From: Larimichthys crocea
Lineage: Eukaryota > Chordata > Actinopteri > Sciaenidae
Direction of reading: 5' to 3'
Length of the DNA stretch: 64,000 bases
NCBI RefSeq assembly: GCF_000972845.2
Contig: NC_040032.1
Coordinates: 5,227,073-5,291,072 of the forward strand
Part shown: one piece after another, positions 46,440 to 58,199 of the stretch
Layout of the letters: each line of letters opens with the position of its first letter
How positions within the stretch are numbered: the stretch's first letter is position 1
Notes under the pieces: generated by a model
Database searches by the model: none
What the model was told of the DNA's origin: nothing
Seen by the model: the letters and a program-made list of their open reading frames with translations, nothing else
Translations under genes and position numbers: made by a program

Positions 46440-46815
46440 AGCATTATAGATGGAGGGGGGGGGTGAAGAGAGAGGAGGGAGGAGGGGGATTAAATACAAA
46501 TGACCATAAGAGCGTCCTTGACGCCCGCCGGCTTTGATGTAGCGGGCTGTGAAGACGCCTAAAGAAACTGTTCAGACTATGTAGAGAGGCGGAAATGTTT
46601 AAAAGTATATCAGAAGATGAGGGGAAAAAAACCCTTCAGATGGCCTCGAGGTGTTTATACCTGTAATTATTCATCCACTTATTTCTTTCCGGCACAGAGG
46701 GAAGGTGGGACTGGGGGGGAACTGTAGAGCAGTAAAAGACAGGTGTTGGCAAAGGAAGTGCGGTTTTGATTGATATTATTAACTCTTTTTTTTTATATAT
46801 ATATATCTATATATT
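46440..46815. other. intron stretch with G-rich run, TCF/LEF motif and AT run
   Basis: A GGAGGGGGGGGGTG run lies at 46452-46465. GCTTTGATG, an exact TCF/LEF consensus, is at 46531-46539 in a small GC-rich patch (GACGCCCGCCGG). A TATATA run follows at 46794-46815. Confidence 0.5.
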
Positions 46816-49800
46816 TATATTCAGACACATTATTCCAGACATAATCTTACGTGTTGACCCTTTTTATGTTTACATAAACCGTCTCTGAAGAGAACATCAG
46901 ATTAATTGTGATACCATGCTGCAGTTAGTGTGTGGGGGAGAAAAAAAAAAAAAGAAGAGCTGAGACGGTTGGTAACTTCATGTGGTGTCGTTAGTGCTAG
47001 TGTTTCTCTAGATTAAGACCACATTTCCCATAATTCCTCCCACGCTTCCTGTCACCAAGAGGATGCTAGAGGTCAAACATGTTGCAGGATGTTTTTGTTT
47101 TTTCCATCCGTCTTTGCACTTTTGCTGCCACCAGCCATCTAAAATAACTCTGAGAGCTTGAGCTCCATTTTTTTTTTTTTTTTAGTGAGTGGCCACATTT
47201 CATTTTCATGCTGTAAAGTAATCTACCATTGTGCCGTAAAGCAGCAAGAGGGATTAACTCTGACCCGGTGTTATGAAGTTCAGACAAAATTCAGATAATA
47301 GTTTTAAGATTGACATTTTTAGTCATTAATTAAGTAAAATTGCCACACATTTACAGGATTTGCTGCTTTATTATTATTGCCCTCATTACAAGTTTCACTT
47401 GAGAGGAGACAGAGGGCAAGTTTCATACTCTTTGTTTAGACCCCGGTGTTTATCTGTGTGGTCTTCATGAGGTAGGTGTGTGTGTGTTTGTCTGAGTTGC
47501 GGGATGTTGCACCCAGGTGACTCATTGGCCTGCTGGAGTGAACCCATGCAGTTTCTCCTGTGTCGTTGTTTACAGAGTGACTTGTCCAGGCCTCCCAGAT
47601 GGGTGTTCTCAGCTTGTAGTTAATCAATGACAGCATTGTCTCTCTCTCACACTAGCAGATCTGAAAATAGCAACATAAATCTACTCATTAATACTTCACA
47701 CACGCTTTGTTGATCATTTAAAAAAAACCCACCGAAACCAATGACAAAGCCTGCAAAAAATCTTTTGGCTCCTATTAAATCACGCTGAGACCATTTAGGT
47801 TCTCAATGCTCTCATTCATGAAAGCCAAGTCTAGACTCATAACCTGTCTTTGTCTATGACGTGTTTACAATGGGAGCTAGCCTAAAATGTGTGGTTAAGT
47901 TAGACAACATACAATAGTGATACGGCACAATGAAATAACTGCACTAAAACCGACAAACATGACAAAGCATTTCCTGCAGGATGGTACTGAGAGCCAACAT
48001 TTTTGATATCCTTAGTCATGCTCGTATTGTGCCATAATTTAATTTAACTAGATCTAACAGATCTTTTCGAGATGTATTGGACGCGATCACAACACCATGT
48101 TGAGTTTCCGTCTGTATACAACCTAAAGAATGTATAGATTTGTCTTTATTAACCTTTAATCTATAAAGAATTACCTTCTAACTAGCAGTCGTAAGTAATT
48201 AGCCACCTGCTTGTGTAGCCTACTCTGTCATTGTTTTCATGTTTGCATGTTGAGCAGCTCCCCAGAACAAGCATGTAGCCCCTTTGTTTAGCCGGTCATC
48301 TATAAAAAGGCTCATGCACACACAGACCCACACCACAAAGTTTGTAGGTTAGTGGCTCACAACTTGTAAACATGCCGAGTCCCTCCTCCCTCTCGCGCCC
48401 AGGGTCAGCGAGGAGTTTCAAAGTACACTGCCGAATGAACGGCTGCAACTATCCGCCTGTCAGCCCACCTGTATAGAGATGCATGTGTCCACTTGGACTA
48501 AATCCACCCAGTGCTTGTTTCTCTGTTTTTCGCCTTATGACAAGCAAGTAAAATACGATAAGTGTATTTCTACTTTTAACCCAAATCTGAAGTGAGGCTC
48601 CTGCCAGTAGAAACCTGCAGCATGTGGATTTGCTTTATCTGAAACACTGATGTCAGTCACTATCCATTTCCTGACAGATTTGCTGTTGTTTCTGTGGGGA
48701 ATTGGCTGATATTGAGGTGATCACACTCTGTGGGTTTCTGTTAGTGTGAGAGTGACTTTCTTTTTCTTTTTTTTTCCTTTTTTTTTTTAAAGAAATCACA
48801 TGACCTATGGGAATTAAAATCTTCTTTCATTTCCTCTTCATCACTGTCAATAATCAGCCTGTCGAACAGTTTCATATATACTCTGGCACTACCTTTCTAT
48901 ATTAGTAGAAGTTCACACTCTATATATAGCCTCACACATACACACACACACACAATCACCCTGTACTTTCCAAAACAAGGAAACTAAATCATGTATAACA
49001 CCAGATTGCTTTTTTCAAAGAGAGTTACAGGAATAAATCTCTGGTACATTAATACAAAGAAACTAATTTGACACATAAAGATGTAATGACATTTCTCAAC
49101 AGGCCAAGTCAACTGTATTTATGACCTCGGTCGAGGCCAGCGTGGATACAAAGGTCAGATTTTGCTTTATAGGAGGTGAGAAATTGAGTGTGTAACTCAA
49201 ATGTGTGAAGTATGTCTGCGTTATGCAAAGCTGTACAGGAGGAAGTTAAGACATTAAACATTAAAATGTTGAGATGAGGCAGACAATCTAAAAAATATTT
49301 AGATATTATATAGCAGAAAAAAGGAGTCGAGCAAACACTTCTCGTTACCAAATATGCACTTCATTTTGTGCTGGACATTACTCTACTAATGCTGTGTTGT
49401 GCCTGTGTGCTGGCGCTTCTACTGTTTGCAAACACAGTCAGTGTGACGACCATATGCGATCGTACATGACAATTTGCCATGTGCTTTGACTCTTTCATCT
49501 GTCCCTGTAAGGAAATTTACAACCTGTTTACACTCTGAGAGATGGAGGGGTGTGTGTGCGTGTGTTCCTTGAGTGAGTGTAACTAACTTCACATGTTGGT
49601 GTGTGTGTGTGTGTGTTCTGTGGATCCGATGTAGGATGGTACTTTGATTGTCGTCTGTGCATGTGTTGCTCAGTTGGTGGGTATTTCTCATCTACTGACT
49701 TCACTCTTGATTTCACAGTGCCTCTTCTTTACGAGGGTTGAGGGGGGCAATGTGACCTTCTAACCTCTTTCTCACTGCGCTGTTTTCTAATATCCGGAAC

Positions 49801-50583
49801 TGTAAATATATTCCACTGTTGCTTGAATTGTTCTCCAGTGCGAGTACCCTTCAAGTAAGAATCCCGCTTGTATAGTCGTTGCAAAAAACTGAAGTTAAAA
49901 ACAATAACTCACCGTAAATACTCTAGATGAGATCCCTTAAGACAAAATCCTCTCAAATTTGGGGTCTATGGCCCAATGGGCATCTATTATGGTGGTCTTT
50001 GACATGAAAAAAAGTTGAGTATCCCTGTTTTATCCATGCAAACATATAAAAACTAGTGCACAATAGACAGACACTTTAATGTACTGATGAATTTTTTTAG
50101 ACGTGTTACTAATTTTCAGGTCATTTCTTCCAGCTCTGCTGTGACCGATGGTTTGCTTACAGATGTTTCTGATTGACTCCTCGTCTGTGTCATCTGACAG
50201 TCTTGTTACTTGTGACTTAATGATTTGAGTACCACGGTGCTCACTGACTCAAAAGCAGACAAGAAAAATAACTGGATACAGTCATTTTTTTAATCATCAT
50301 TGTATGTGGGTAAACATCCACATTTAGTATGTTGATGTTAGTAATTGATAATGTCCTGTGCTGACCTCCCGACACCACTCATCTCACCCTCCAAACCTCG
50401 GCCGACCTTTATCATCATGTTAATGTGCACTCTATTAAAATAGTGCTCATAAAAATAGTCGACTGAACGAAACTCAAACCCCGTCCTCCTCCTCCTCCTC
50501 CTCCACCCCGTGCCCGTGGCTCTGCCCAGACCAGCTGGAGCCTCCACAGCCGCATAAAGCAACCCAGCACACATGGCTGTGAT
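46816..50583. other. tcf7 intron 3, 46.8-50.6 kb
   Basis: Apart from the candidate promoter at 48281-48476, the interval holds poly-A/T runs (46939-46953, 47166-47184, 48768-48789), CA/GT patches (48936-48954, 49598-49616) and AT-rich unique DNA. The stretch 49950-50030 resembles a worn interspersed repeat, but I cannot place it. No exon was recognised. Confidence 0.5.
48281..48476 (+). promoter_or_regulatory. candidate internal tcf7 promoter with TATA-like box
   Basis: CCTTTGTT at 48281-48288 holds an AACAAAG HMG-type core on the minus strand. Just after it TATAAAAAGG sits at 48301-48310. An ATG in good context (AAACATGC) follows at 48372 and opens a 34-codon frame ending at 48476. Mammalian TCF7 is known to have a second promoter that gives forms lacking the beta-catenin-binding domain, so the position inside the intron is suggestive. 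There is no transcript evidence and the short frame is not a recognised exon. Confidence 0.25.
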
Positions 50584-50606
50584 CACACACACACAGGCAC
50601 ACACAG

Positions 50607-50643
<37 letters not shown>
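50584..50643. repeat. (CA)n microsatellite
   Basis: A CA run with two CAGGCA interruptions and about 36 bp of pure CA at the end. A CCT triplet run lies nearby at 50487-50505. Confidence 0.97.
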
Positions 50644-50645
<2 letters not shown>

Positions 50646-52610
50646 CATACACAGGAGCAGAAGTCTAATCCTCCCTCATATGATGCTCATCTGCTGAGGG
50701 AAGGAAACAGTATATATAGATATCACACCACTAATACTGTGCTTGCATACTGAAATCACACACATTACTACACAGAGAAACACACTGATGTACAAGACAT
50801 ACACTGTCTAGTTTAGTAGTCTTCTGTTCCTCCGTCCTCTTCATTCACGCTGACACACTAACATACATTGTGCACGCACACAGCATCAGCTTGTTTCACT
50901 GCTGTAGTTCTAGTTTTTTATAACAGCCTGAATGTACAGCCATCAAACAATACTTTCTTTTAAGAACCGTAACGAGTGACACCAAGATTGAGATATTTAG
51001 GCGTCTGATATCTGCACACACGAGTGACAAATTTAAGGAAGAACCTAAATAAAAGAGCGTGGGAACAACACATGCAGATGTCCCAATGGCTCACTGAAAG
51101 GTTTGAGCATGAAAATGATGTGAGCCACCTTCACAATCACCAACTCTCACCTGAACACGGAGAGAAACATTTTTCAGATGACCGGACCAGACATGTACAC
51201 TGTGGTTTACTCATCAGCTAAATGAATTACTCTCCGTTACTCAGCACAGCTCCAAAACCTCTCTGCACCTCACATCTTGAAATTGTAAACGAGACTTGTT
51301 TTAACGAGCAACCATTTGGAGGTTTTTACTGACCATCAGCAGCTAGTTTAGCCCCGCAGTAACTGTACACATCTTTTCCTGGATGTTCTGTCTTCACAGC
51401 GAAGCTGCGAGATTCACACGTGCCCTCTACCTCACTAACCGAATGTGGGCGAACTAGATGGCTAGCTAAAAGGGACATTTCTCCTCTGTCGGTGGAGTCC
51501 AAGCTGACACATCTCGGTCCAGTTGAAATTGTTATCAGACCTCCATCCAACTACTCGTCCTCCAGGCCATTGTAAGACTCCTGCAATACAAATTGAGATA
51601 TCAAAACATTGTAATCTACTAATCTTGTAAAGAAAGTCAAATTCTTTGCGCAGGGAAGACGAGCGCCCTCTTCCTTCTTTGTGCCGTAAAGCAGCAGATA
51701 TCCTGCAAGGCTTGTCGATGCCAATGCGCGTCACTGACTGTGTTATTAGTTTAAGGTAGTTACAATAGTAATGTTAAAATGACCATGTTGTGCCAGAAGA
51801 AAGAAAATGAGTCCCAGGTGGGTGTGTTTCAGTTTTCCTGCCAGGGGTGCGTATGTGTGCCACGATTTCTCCAGTCTGTGTAAGCTCATATGTTTTGGCA
51901 CCGTGTCCGTGTGTTAATGTCATTTTTAAGCCAGAAAAAGGAGAGGGAGGAATTCCCTCTTCAACAGGTTTCCTCAAAAGGAGCTCGGCCATGCGTCAAA
52001 TTGATTTCCTACCTTTGTTTTGCAATGTTTTGTAGGGTATGGAAAGACACCCATCCCTGCGTTTTGTGGCCATGGGAACCTTTTCTGTTGGTCTACAGAG
52101 AAAAAACAGTCGGGCTTTCAAGAGATGTAACACGCAATTGTAATTTTCCCTATCGGCGTTCGTCCTGTGATGGAGAAACGTTAAACACGCGTCCAATGAT
52201 TGCGTCAGAATTACAGAGTTGATGGGAATAAGAGGCCAAGAAGAAGGAGAGGTGGCCTTGAGGAAACTAGGAGGGGTGGTGTTGTCTTGAAAAGGAGTAA
52301 GGGAGGGGCGGAGGGAGGAGAAGAAAAGGGAAATAGAAGGAGGAGTGAGATGCTAAATAAAAAATAAAAGCGAGATGCTTTAATGGCAAACAATAACAAC
52401 AAAGTTGTTGCCACTGGCTGCCAGAACTTGATATGTTTTAGTTTCAGGAAGTTATGGCTCATAAAACATTTTTATCAGTGTTTGTAGGTGTGTGAGAAGC
52501 TATTGTGGTAAATCGGCTTGTGTGAGCATTTTTTTTTTTTTTCTTTAGGGCCAAACAAAAACTAGAGCAACTGTGATGTGCACTGCACTGTGGTCGGCGT
52601 GTGTACGTAT
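50644..52610. other. tcf7 intron 3, 50.6-52.6 kb, with an unplaced block
   Basis: The 51320-51740 block differs from its surroundings: more CpG and mixed composition, several frames on both strands, and a repeat-like look (GACGAGCGCCCTCTTCCTTC). I cannot assign it to a gene or a named repeat. Poly-purine sequence lies at 52230-52350. Confidence 0.4.
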
Positions 52611-52897
52611 GTGTGTGTGTGTGTGTGTGACAGTGTGTGGGCGTGTGTGACGGTGTAGGTGTTGCACATAGTACAGGACATGTATGTGGGAAACACTGTA
52701 TGCACACCAAGGACAGATGAAAGGGAAGAGGTGGGTGGGCAGGAAGCGAAGAACAAAAGAAACACATCATCTGATTTATCAGACGGGTATAGATTTGGTC
52801 GATCAGATGGAGGTGAGGAGAAAGATGATGGAGGAAAAAAAAAAGGATGAAGGTGCTGCAAAAAGAAGTTTGAAACAGGCGGAGAGATTGATAAAGC

Positions 52898-52938
<41 letters not shown>

Positions 52939-52939
52939 C
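52611..52939. repeat. GT and GA simple-repeat cluster
   Basis: A GT run lies at 52611-52629, then a purine-rich stretch, then about 40 bp of GA at 52898-52939. Long frames on both strands across it are low-complexity artefacts. Confidence 0.9.
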
Positions 52940-53989
52940 AGTGAAGGAAAAGACGATAACTGCAGTAGCGGAAGGGAGTTAGCAGTAAACAATGAGAAGC
53001 GGTTACCGCGTTGTGCACCTGGTAAAACAAAACCACAGCCCCAGTTGAAACAGACTCTGACACCTTAAGAATACCTTTAACCGTTTCACCACCGCACTCA
53101 AGGAATAGGAACATAAATCCAGTCCTAATTCAAATCTTGAAAGCCAGTTTTTACTTTCAACAATAGGAAGTGGGATTTGTTAAAAGAAACCAAAGTGGGC
53201 AGCAGAGTTGCCACAGCCGAAAATGATCGAGACTGAATCATTTCTCTGTGCTTGTCTTTGATAGATTTTTTTTTTTTCCCTCGTCTGCACTGAGCGACAG
53301 GATGCCTCTCTGCCTTCTTCTGTTATGTGTTACAGAAATATTAGGCTTTAAATTAAATATCAGATAGCAAACTATGTCAACCATTTTCCACTCAGAAGTC
53401 ACTTCATATTCTACGTTTCAATTGGGGTTTTTCACTCATGTTTCTTATAAATGAACACCTGAAATACCTTACGGATATCAAAGTTGTGACTTTTTTTCCC
53501 CTCCCGAGGCCTTGCAACAATATCGAATGTGCCCTTTTATGTTTGAAGATCAGATTCCTCTTTCATTAAAAATAAGCAGTAACAGTCATATTGATCAAAT
53601 ATGGAGGAAGAGTTATCTTTTGCACATTTTCTATTCGTCCCTCAGGGTTACCAGAAATTTGGGGAAAGTACAGTATGACTGCTTGTTGGGGAATTTAACA
53701 GCCGAACTAACCTGAAATGCCACATATTACCCAGCTGTATGCTAAACATCATTTGAATCGTCCAAAACTCAACCAAAACCGGCATAAATGTGAGCTGTCT
53801 GTAGGTGTTGCTGAATCAGTTTTCAGTTCCTGATTATTTGAACTCTGACGCCGATTGTTGAAACCTCTAAAGAAGTCAAGAGTTATCGATAAAGACGCAA
53901 ACAATAAATCTGACGCAGAGCTGAAAACTTGATGAAACTAAGCATCCATCATCTTCATCAAGCTGCAGATGTCACACTGTAAATTCTTG

Positions 53990-54540
53990 TGGAATCGGCG
54001 CCATTGATTAGGCTTTTTTCTCTCCTTTTCATTCAGAGGGAATAGAAGACAGACAGACGCAGTCAGTCAGACTCCATCAATGACGTTTTTATTGCCCCCT
54101 TGCCGAATCCCCCTCCAGACAGAAGCAGATTTACAGCAGGCGCAGGCACAGTCAGTCCATTGTCAGGACCCCAGAGGACTCATTCGCTCCCCTGCTGCGC
54201 TGCAGAGCGAGGCGACCGTCACTCCTTCCCAACTCTCCCTTCTGTCTCCCATTTGTGCTTCTTGCCCTTCGTCTCTCTCTCTCTCTCTCTCTCTCTCTCC
54301 TTCCCCTCATCTCCACGCTCTCATTTATTTTTTGTTTGTCTTTAAAAAATGTGCCCGAGGTCTTAATGCTGCCAATTAAAGACAGCCATAACTCTGACAC
54401 TGTCACAAACAAGCAGCGCAGCGTGAGTGCCATCCCGGCTCCAGTTGATCCCCCCGCAGAGTCACATTAATCCCAGGCCAGTTGAGGGAATACTGGTTTC
54501 AATTAAGCATCCATTAGCAAAACATCAAGTCAGTGGTATG
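53990..54540. promoter_or_regulatory. candidate conserved non-coding element, split by a CT microsatellite
   Basis: Two non-repetitive, balanced stretches (about 53990-54270 and 54305-54540) flank the CT run at 54272-54300. The second is rich in homeobox-like cores: CCAATTAAAG (54372), TCAATTAAGC and CATTAGC (near 54499-54518). The first has CGCC/GCGC patches. The frame at 54080-54379 has no recognisable domain and does not resemble any TCF exon. Confidence 0.35.
54272..54300. repeat. (CT)n microsatellite
   Basis: About fourteen CT units inside the candidate element at 53990-54540. Confidence 0.95.
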
Positions 54541-55339
54541 CTGTTTTGATTAGAGGAAGCAAGGATGAAGACTGTTGATTCTATTTTTCTCTTTCTTTTG
54601 TGAATTACACCACATGGGGAGAAAAATCCCCAAATGTCCCTGAATACTCCCCACTGCCACTTAGTTTATTTAGAAGACTTTATTCCAAGATGAGACGTCG
54701 TCATGTGAAGGAACCTGCATTAGTCATTGATCATCGGCATTATAAATGTACACAATGATATCTCGTACAATGATATTGCATTTGAGTAGGATATATTCAT
54801 CTGTTTTTGAATGATATAAAAACAAAATATTCATACATAAATATATGAAACTAAAGAATCTTAATATTACTTCACACAAGTTAGATTCCTGTCTTCCTTT
54901 CCCCAATCCAAACCCCCAAAACTCCTTCTCCCCTCCCCCACATCACTCTTTGCACAAAGTTACACTGTATTTAAGACAGTTACACAAACAGATATTTCAT
55001 TTGCATTAAGTTTTTATAGGCGTTTTATCAGCAGGGGTCTTAAGATAACCCAGAACAAGAAACGGTAACGTGGATTACTTTATTTAAACCTCAAATATTG
55101 GTTGTCTCAAGATAAACTGTTGCGAAATGTAACGTGGTTATTGCAATCATCACCAGTCTTCTTGCTTATGGCAAGAGAACCATTAGTACCGACTCCAGCC
55201 GAGGTTAAGAGTGTGTTTTAAATGTTATCTGAAGCTCGGTGAGAGGAGTGAGACTTCCATTTTATATTTGCAATACAAAAAAAAAGTACTGATGGCAAAA
55301 TCGTCACTCTACTTTGACAATAAGGGTCTTCTCTGCAGC

Positions 55340-55343
<4 letters not shown>
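54541..55343. other. tcf7 intron 3, 54.5-55.3 kb
   Basis: AT-rich unique DNA with a C/T-rich patch at 54895-54945. Nothing gene-like was recognised. Confidence 0.55.
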
Positions 55344-55374
<31 letters not shown>

Positions 55375-55488
55375 AAGTACATCTAGTCCTTGTGTGTGTC
55401 TGTGTTCGTTGTGTACAGTTAGGCGAGGTTAAGCCTGTTGTGGTTTACCATGGAAAATAAAGGCCTCAAGTCTCATTGTCACCTGAAC

Positions 55489-55531
<43 letters not shown>
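55344..55531. repeat. (GT)n and (CA)n microsatellites
   Basis: A GT run of 30 bp at 55344-55373 and a CA run of about 42 bp at 55490-55531. Confidence 0.97.
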
Positions 55532-55534
<3 letters not shown>

Positions 55535-55595
55535 TCCTCCCTAACCGTGTGCTGCTCTTGTGCTGGTGGAAAATTTTTTAAGCTTCATTTGCTCA

Positions 55596-55599
<4 letters not shown>

Positions 55600-55648
<49 letters not shown>
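55600..55648. repeat. 49-bp poly-C run
   Basis: Forty-nine consecutive C on the plus strand, 68 bp after a CA microsatellite. It encodes polyproline/polyglycine frames that are artefacts. The minus strand is a 49-base G run able to form stacked quadruplexes. The true length in the animal may differ. Confidence 0.95.
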
Positions 55649-55649
<1 letters not shown>

Positions 55650-57140
55650 CTCCTATTTTTTTTTACCACTTTAAATGGAGAAGTTGCTGTCTGCAAAGCA
55701 TCTGACCTGCAATGGAAAATACTTTGTAACATAAAAACATAAGTCAATACAGTTGCAGAAAGTGATGTGTTTTTAGATGATAAGAGAAATTACAATTCTG
55801 GCTTGAACTAGCATTTTTTTTTTTTAAAGGTCTTTCAAGGAGGAACATCAAATCAAAGATTGTTCATTCTTTGCATCAGTACTGTAATTATTCTGTCACT
55901 GGTGGCAGTGAGAGTAGGAAGGAGCAGCATGTTTGTGTGTGATAATTAATGGGAGACCAGATTTTTTTTAAAAACCTCCAACTCCGTTTGAGGATTTTGT
56001 CATAAATTATTGCAATTTTAGTTTTTAAAATCACTTTGTTCTTGTTGGAAGCATCATTTTCCCCACAAACTTACCAAGCAGGCAAAGAAGGTGGAGGTGG
56101 CGCACATTCATCACCTGCCGTCATGGAAAGACGTGTTGCATAACAGATCAGATAGGCGGCAGAGCAAAGCAAAAAATCTCGTCCGCTGAAAAAAACTAAA
56201 TGAAATGATCTCATAACGCGCTGGGCCGTGGATTTGGTGCTCTGTCGTGAGCCAGTCATTGTAAAATCACGGAGTATGATCAAGTGAAGTAATGTTTTGA
56301 AAAGCCTGTTTGTGCTTTACAGCAGCATCACATGCAGTAGCTGGAGGGAGGAAAGGAGGGAAGCAGTCCAGGATGGGAGCAGTGATCTCTGGTTTGGCCT
56401 CCGTCGAGCTCCTTGGTTTTTTGGTTTCCAACCATGTTTCTTTTGGACCGAGATTAAACGAGCGAGGGAGAGAGTGAAAGGGAGATAGGAAGGAACTTCT
56501 AGACCAAAAAACAGATAGATGGAGCGAGAGACTAATGAAGAGGTGGAGAAGTTTGAAGATCCAAGAAAAAAGTGAAGAGGGCCGACGAATCTTGTTTTAT
56601 TGATCATTTTATATGGAACAGGATTAATAATGTCCAAAAAAAGGGCACTTATGTACACTTTTAGTGCCTTTTAATGAACACGCCGACAGCAAAACCAGCT
56701 TCTAACTCAGAAAACTTTCCACTAATCATCTTAAGTAACACAATCATTAATGCCTAATATTAAGGTCCATTTAGTAGTGGTGCTTGAGCTTTAAATCACA
56801 CCACATCTCTGTGACATCTGGGCAAACTTCATTTGCAGATGAAGATCATGTGATCAAAAGCTCTGTGACGGTTACTAAATGGACCTGGAGGTGAGATGTT
56901 ATGTTTTTTTGTCAACCACTGTTTCCGACGTCAAGAAAGAAAACAAATGTGCATCTTTTCTCAGTTTCACGCTAATGAAACAAACTGCAGATATCATCTT
57001 CATTCATGAATTCACGATGGTCAGGTGTCCAACAAGCCACAGGCTGTGTGACGTCGCCCGAAAGCCCTCTGGTTTGTGAAAGATTCTATCATGTAAAAAC
57101 GGTACATGCACCCATCATTGTTTTCGACTGTTGTCTGCAC
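55650..57140. other. tcf7 intron 3, 55.7-57.1 kb
   Basis: Unique-looking sequence of mixed composition. The 56060-56240 stretch is CpG-containing and the 56340-56580 stretch is purine-rich. No exon with TCF similarity and no named repeat was found. Confidence 0.5.
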
Positions 57141-57330
57141 TGTATTGTACGTGGGGACTATCTGCTCCATCGTAGGGCGGTTGGAGCCTGGAGGCAAAGT
57201 GAGCCATAAGGGCTGCTGATGGTTAGCCACTTGGCTCGGGTGGACCAGCGCTGAGAGAGTAGAGGCCCGGGAACAATTATGGCTTAGTAGGAGTAACAGA
57301 GCTGAGCCAGGCAGCTGCTGGTTGTTCTCT
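57141..57330. promoter_or_regulatory. candidate conserved non-coding element
   Basis: A balanced, non-repetitive block next to a GT microsatellite. It contains AGCCATAA (57202-57209) and its reverse complement TTATGGCT (57277-57284), the latter within AACAATTATGGCT, which recurs at 62109-62121 in another such block. AACAATTA combines SOX-like and homeobox-like cores. Confidence 0.3.
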
Positions 57331-57337
57331 GAATATG

Positions 57338-57338
<1 letters not shown>

Positions 57339-57391
<53 letters not shown>
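57339..57391. repeat. (GT)n microsatellite
   Basis: A perfect GT run of about 52 bp, the longest pure GT run in the window. Confidence 0.97.
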
Positions 57392-57392
<1 letters not shown>

Positions 57393-57748
57393 CAGGGGGC
57401 GTCCAGAGGGAGGGAGCGGTGCTCTCACACACAGCCACATATTTACATTACAAATCACGACTAAACAATTCAGCCAACCACAGATGCAAACATCAGACGT
57501 TTATAGATGGGATGGATGGATAAGAATGATGGAGGGATGGATAGAAGAATGCGGGGACGAGGGCACAGAAAACAAGATGGGAAGGACGGACAGATTTAAA
57601 GATAGATGAATGGAGATGATAGGTTTTTTTTTTCTGAGGAACCTGTCCTACCGTTACAGACAGCTGGCTTCCATTCATTTCTCTACAATATGAATCACTT
57701 CGCAGACTCATGAAACTTACAGTGAAAACCAACTTTGCATTTTTGTTA

Positions 57749-58087
57749 GGGCTGTGACTGGCAATTACTTTCATTACTGATTTATTTTTTGATTAATCAG
57801 TTAACTGTTTGGTCAATAAAAGGTAAATAAAATGCCCAAAAAAAGGCCTGTTACAATTTTCCAGAGCCCAAGGAAACATCTACAAATTGCTTGTTATGTC
57901 TGACCAACAACCCAGAACCCAAAGATATACAATTTACTTTTCTAGAAGACCAAGAAAACAAATAAAGACACATTTTAAAAACCTGGAATCAGTGAAATGT
58001 TCTAAAAGAAAAACGACTTTAACAATTAATCGGTTCCTGTAATTGTTGCTAATTAATCAACCAATCAATTAATCCTTTCAGCCCCCC
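57749..58087 (+). mobile_element. fish DNA transposon relic (AGGGCTGCAACTAATGATTA family)
   Basis: It starts TTAGGGCTGTGACTGGCAAT and ends AATTAATCCTTTCAGCCCCC, giving worn terminal inverted repeats around AGGGCTG...CAGCCCC. Internal landmarks are GATTAATCAGTTAACTGTTT, CAGAGCCCAAGG, CCCAAAGATATACAATTTAC and CTGGAATCAGTGAAATG. No coding capacity. The family is common in percomorphs; a hAT assignment is tentative. Confidence 0.75.
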
Positions 58088-58092
58088 ATTTG

Positions 58093-58193
58093 TTTTTGTC
58101 ATAGTTACATTATCATGGCATGATGAAGTGCACATGGATTTGAGAAGTCTGCACTTCATCACCATGAGAATGATAATGCAGCGTTGACAAAAG
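58093..58193. ncRNA. imperfect foldback of about 100 nt, pre-miRNA-like
   Basis: The arm at 58093-58132 (TTTTTGTCATAGTTACATTA then TCATGGCATGATGAAGTGCA) pairs with 58150-58193 with small bulges. Paired blocks are TTTTGTCA/TGACAAAA, CATTATCAT/ATGATAATG, CATG/CATG and GATGAAGTGCA/TGCACTTCATC, and the terminal loop is about 17 nt. The size and bulge pattern suit a pri-miRNA hairpin, but a short palindromic MITE would look the same. I do not recognise the mature sequence. Confidence 0.35.
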
Positions 58194-58199
58194 GCATGC

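Noticed and set aside
52459..53114. Long minus-strand frames of 99-177 codons
   Set aside because: Serine/leucine and histidine/threonine repeats come from the GA and GT microsatellites.
54080..54379. Possible tcf7 exon 4
   Set aside because: The residues do not match the conserved NKVPVVQ or HPLTPLITYS region and the frame runs into a CT repeat.
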